A stretch of 33,768 nucleotides of DNA from Micromonospora orduensis (GTDB lineage: Bacteria; Actinomycetota; Actinomycetes; Mycobacteriales; Micromonosporaceae), in NCBI RefSeq assembly GCF_006228125.1, contig NZ_VDFY01000107.1, positions 1 through 33,768 of the forward strand, given 5' to 3'. The translations under genes were made by a program, and so were the position numbers. Shown in pieces: positions 32,419 to 33,768 of the stretch; position 1 is the first letter of the stretch; the number at the start of each line of letters is the position of its first letter. The notes beneath the pieces were generated by a model. It did not search any database and had not been told where the DNA came from. It was given only the letters and a program-made list of their open reading frames with translations.

Positions 32419-33606
32419 TCAGCGGGCGCCGAGCAGGTGCTCGACGGCGAGCTGGTTGAGCCGGACGAAGGCGAAGCCCCGGGCGGCCACCGCGTCGACG
32501 TCGACGTCCTCGAACGCGGACCGGTCGGCCAGGAACTCCTCGTAGCCCTCGCCCTCGCCGAGCGTCGGCGTGCTCAGCTCGCCGACCTTGCTGGCGGCGA
32601 GCGCCTCGATCACCTCGGGGTCGGCGCGGAACGCCGCCGCACGCTCCTTGAGCAGCAGGTAGGTGCTCATGTTGGCCGCCGCGGAGGCCCACACGCCATC
32701 CATGTCCTCGGTACGGGAAGGCTTGTAGTCGAAGTGCCGCGGCCCGTCGTAGGTCGGCCCGCCGTTCGGGCTGCCGTTCTCCAGCAGGTCCACCAGGGCG
32801 AACGCGTTCATCAGGTCACCGTGGCCGAAGACCAGGTCCTGGTCGTACTTGATGCCGCGCTGGCCGTTGAGGTCCAGGTGGAACAGCTTGCCCTGCCAGA
32901 GAGCCTGGGCGATGCCGTGGGCGTAGTTGAGCCCGGCCATCTGCTCGTGGCCGACCTCCGGGTTGAGGCCGACCATCTCCGGGTGGGCCAGCTGGGAGAT
33001 GAAGCCGAGCGCGTGCCCGATGGTGGGCAGCAGGATGTCGCCGCGCGGCTCGTTGGGCTTGGGCTCCAGGGCGAACCGCAGGTTGTAGCCCTTGTCGATG
33101 ACGTACTGGGTGAGCAGGTCCACGGCCTCGCGGTAGCGGTCCAGCGCGGCGCGGACGTCCTTGGCGACGTCGTACTCGGAGCCCTCGCGGCCACCCCACA
33201 TGACGAAGGTGCTCGCGCCCAGCTGGGCGGCGAGGTCGACGTTGCGCAGCACCTTGCGAAGGGCGAAGCGGCGGACGTCGCGGTCGTTGCTGGTGAAGCC
33301 GCCGTCCTTGAAGATCGGGTGGGTGAAGAGGTTGGTGGTGACCATGGGCACCACGAGGCCGGTCTCGTCCAGGGCCTTGCGGAACCGGGCGATGTGCTGA
33401 TCCCGGGTGGCGGCGTCGGCGCCGAACGGGATCAGGTCGTCGTCGTGGAAGGTGATGCCGTACGCGCCGAGCTCGGCGAGCCGGTGCACTGCCTCGACCG
33501 CGTCGAGCTCGGGACGGGTCGCGTCACCGAACGGGTCGCGGGCCTGCCAGCCCACGGTCCAGAGCCCGAAGGAGAACTTGTCGGCGGGGGTGGGACGGGG
33601 TGCCAT
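32419..33606 (-). CDS. xylA: Xylose isomerase
   Basis: Interconverts D-xylose and D-xylulose (and glucose/fructose), cytosolic, needing two divalent metals. A 395-residue class I (actinobacterial) enzyme: [10 protein letters not shown] holds the catalytic His and Asp, [11 protein letters not shown] the conserved Trp region, [14 protein letters not shown] the metal Glu and Lys, [13 protein letters not shown] and HLDLNGQ...KYDQDL the remaining metal ligands. ATG at 33606 follows GGAGG at seven bases; the in-frame TTG six bases earlier lies within that spacing. First gene of xylA-xylB, transcribed from a near-consensus promoter that overlaps a candidate operator. Confidence 0.97.
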   Translation of the reverse strand: MAPRPTPADKFSFGLWTVGWQARDPFGDATRPELDAVEAVHRLAELGAYGITFHDDDLIPFGADAATRDQHIARFRKALDETGLVVPMVTTNLFTHPIFKDGGFTSNDRDVRRFALRKVLRNVDLAAQLGASTFVMWGGREGSEYDVAKDVRAALDRYREAVDLLTQYVIDKGYNLRFALEPKPNEPRGDILLPTIGHALGFISQLAHPEMVGLNPEVGHEQMAGLNYAHGIAQALWQGKLFHLDLNGQRGIKYDQDLVFGHGDLMNAFALVDLLENGSPNGGPTYDGPRHFDYKPSRTEDMDGVWASAAANMSTYLLLKERAAAFRADPEVIEALAASKVGELSTPTLGEGEGYEEFLADRSAFEDVDVDAVAARGFAFVRLNQLAVEHLLGAR

Positions 33607-33640
33607 GAGCAACCTCCGGGGTGGTGGTGTCCGCTATTTG

Positions 33641-33681
33641 TTCAGCGATTGAATTATTTGCCCGCCCTATGGCACTGTCAA
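33641..33681 (-). promoter_or_regulatory. xylA promoter and candidate ROK operator
   Basis: Minus strand: TTGACA (33681-33676), 17 bases, AATAAT (33658-33653), the best housekeeping promoter in the window. Directly downstream is the inverted repeat TTCA-N5-TGAA (33641-33653), inside an AT-rich stretch with two ATTTG copies, positioned for repression by the divergently encoded ROK regulator. Confidence 0.7.
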
Positions 33682-33684
33682 GGG

Positions 33685-33768
33685 GTGAGCCCCACCCACG
33701 CCCCGGCCGGCGCAGTCCGTCAGGGCAGCCTGCGCGAACTCAACCTCGCCCTGGTGCTCGGCCGGATC
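33685..33768 (+). CDS. ROK family transcriptional regulator (5' part only)
   Basis: The first 28 codons from GTG; the rest lies beyond the window. The sequence GSLRELNLALVLGRI after a short polar tail is the start of the winged-helix domain of ROK/NagC/XylR-type regulators, which typically begins with R-x-x-N-x-x-x-V-L. Divergent from xylA with 78 bases between the starts, the standard arrangement of a xylose repressor (XylR). Only the N-terminus is visible, so the ROK domain itself is inferred. Confidence 0.75.
   Translation, partial: MSPTHAPAGAVRQGSLRELNLALVLGRI

Overview
The window is high-GC actinobacterial chromosome. Codon third positions are almost all G or C, GTG and TTG starts are common, and several promoters place a TANNNT box 6-7 bases before the start codon (leaderless transcripts). 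Gene content (actinobacterial DUF families, GPGG-motif small membrane protein, xylose isomerase type, HrdD/SigB-like sigma factor) suggests Micromonospora or a close relative in the Micromonosporaceae; this is an inference from style and content, not a database result.

Left part (1-11.1 kb): a paired M16 metallopeptidase operon; a catalase-fold-like protein; a class I DAHP synthase (aromatic amino acid entry enzyme) preceded by a leader peptide with Tyr-Arg-Trp-Phe-Arg, an intrinsic terminator and three repeated pairing segments, i.e. a ribosome-mediated attenuator; a candidate structured RNA of about 150 nt just behind it; then small acidic proteins, membrane DUF proteins, an SRPBCC protein, an exported NlpC/P60 hydrolase, and a group 2 sigma factor with a perfect GGAAT-N18-GTT (SigR/SigH-type) promoter.

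Middle (11.4-22.8 kb): murR-murQ (MurNAc-6-phosphate recycling) with a palindromic operator over the promoter; NAD-binding and SDR oxidoreductases; a thymidylate-kinase-like P-loop protein; a four-gene cluster (nucleotidyltransferase, BON-like, metallophosphoesterase, 47-residue GPGG membrane protein); TspO; an 1111-residue membrane-anchored NACHT/STAND NTPase with a cysteine-rich C-terminus; and a secreted M23 peptidase with an SH3-like tail.

Right part (23-33.8 kb): two sugar systems. The first is an alpha-glucoside ABC importer (binding lipoprotein, two permeases), a LacI-family regulator and a GH13 alpha-glucosidase, with a LacI-type operator upstream. The glucosidase has no ATG/GTG/TTG start and probably uses CTG. 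No ATPase is present, so a shared ATPase (MsiK-like) encoded elsewhere is expected. The second is xylA-xylB divergent from a ROK-family regulator (cut by the window edge), with an MFS transporter downstream behind a terminator.

Most noteworthy: the three-aromatic attenuator, the candidate RNA with a SigH/SigR-like promoter, the membrane NACHT protein, and the CTG start. No phage, insertion sequence, CRISPR array, rRNA or tRNA was seen.
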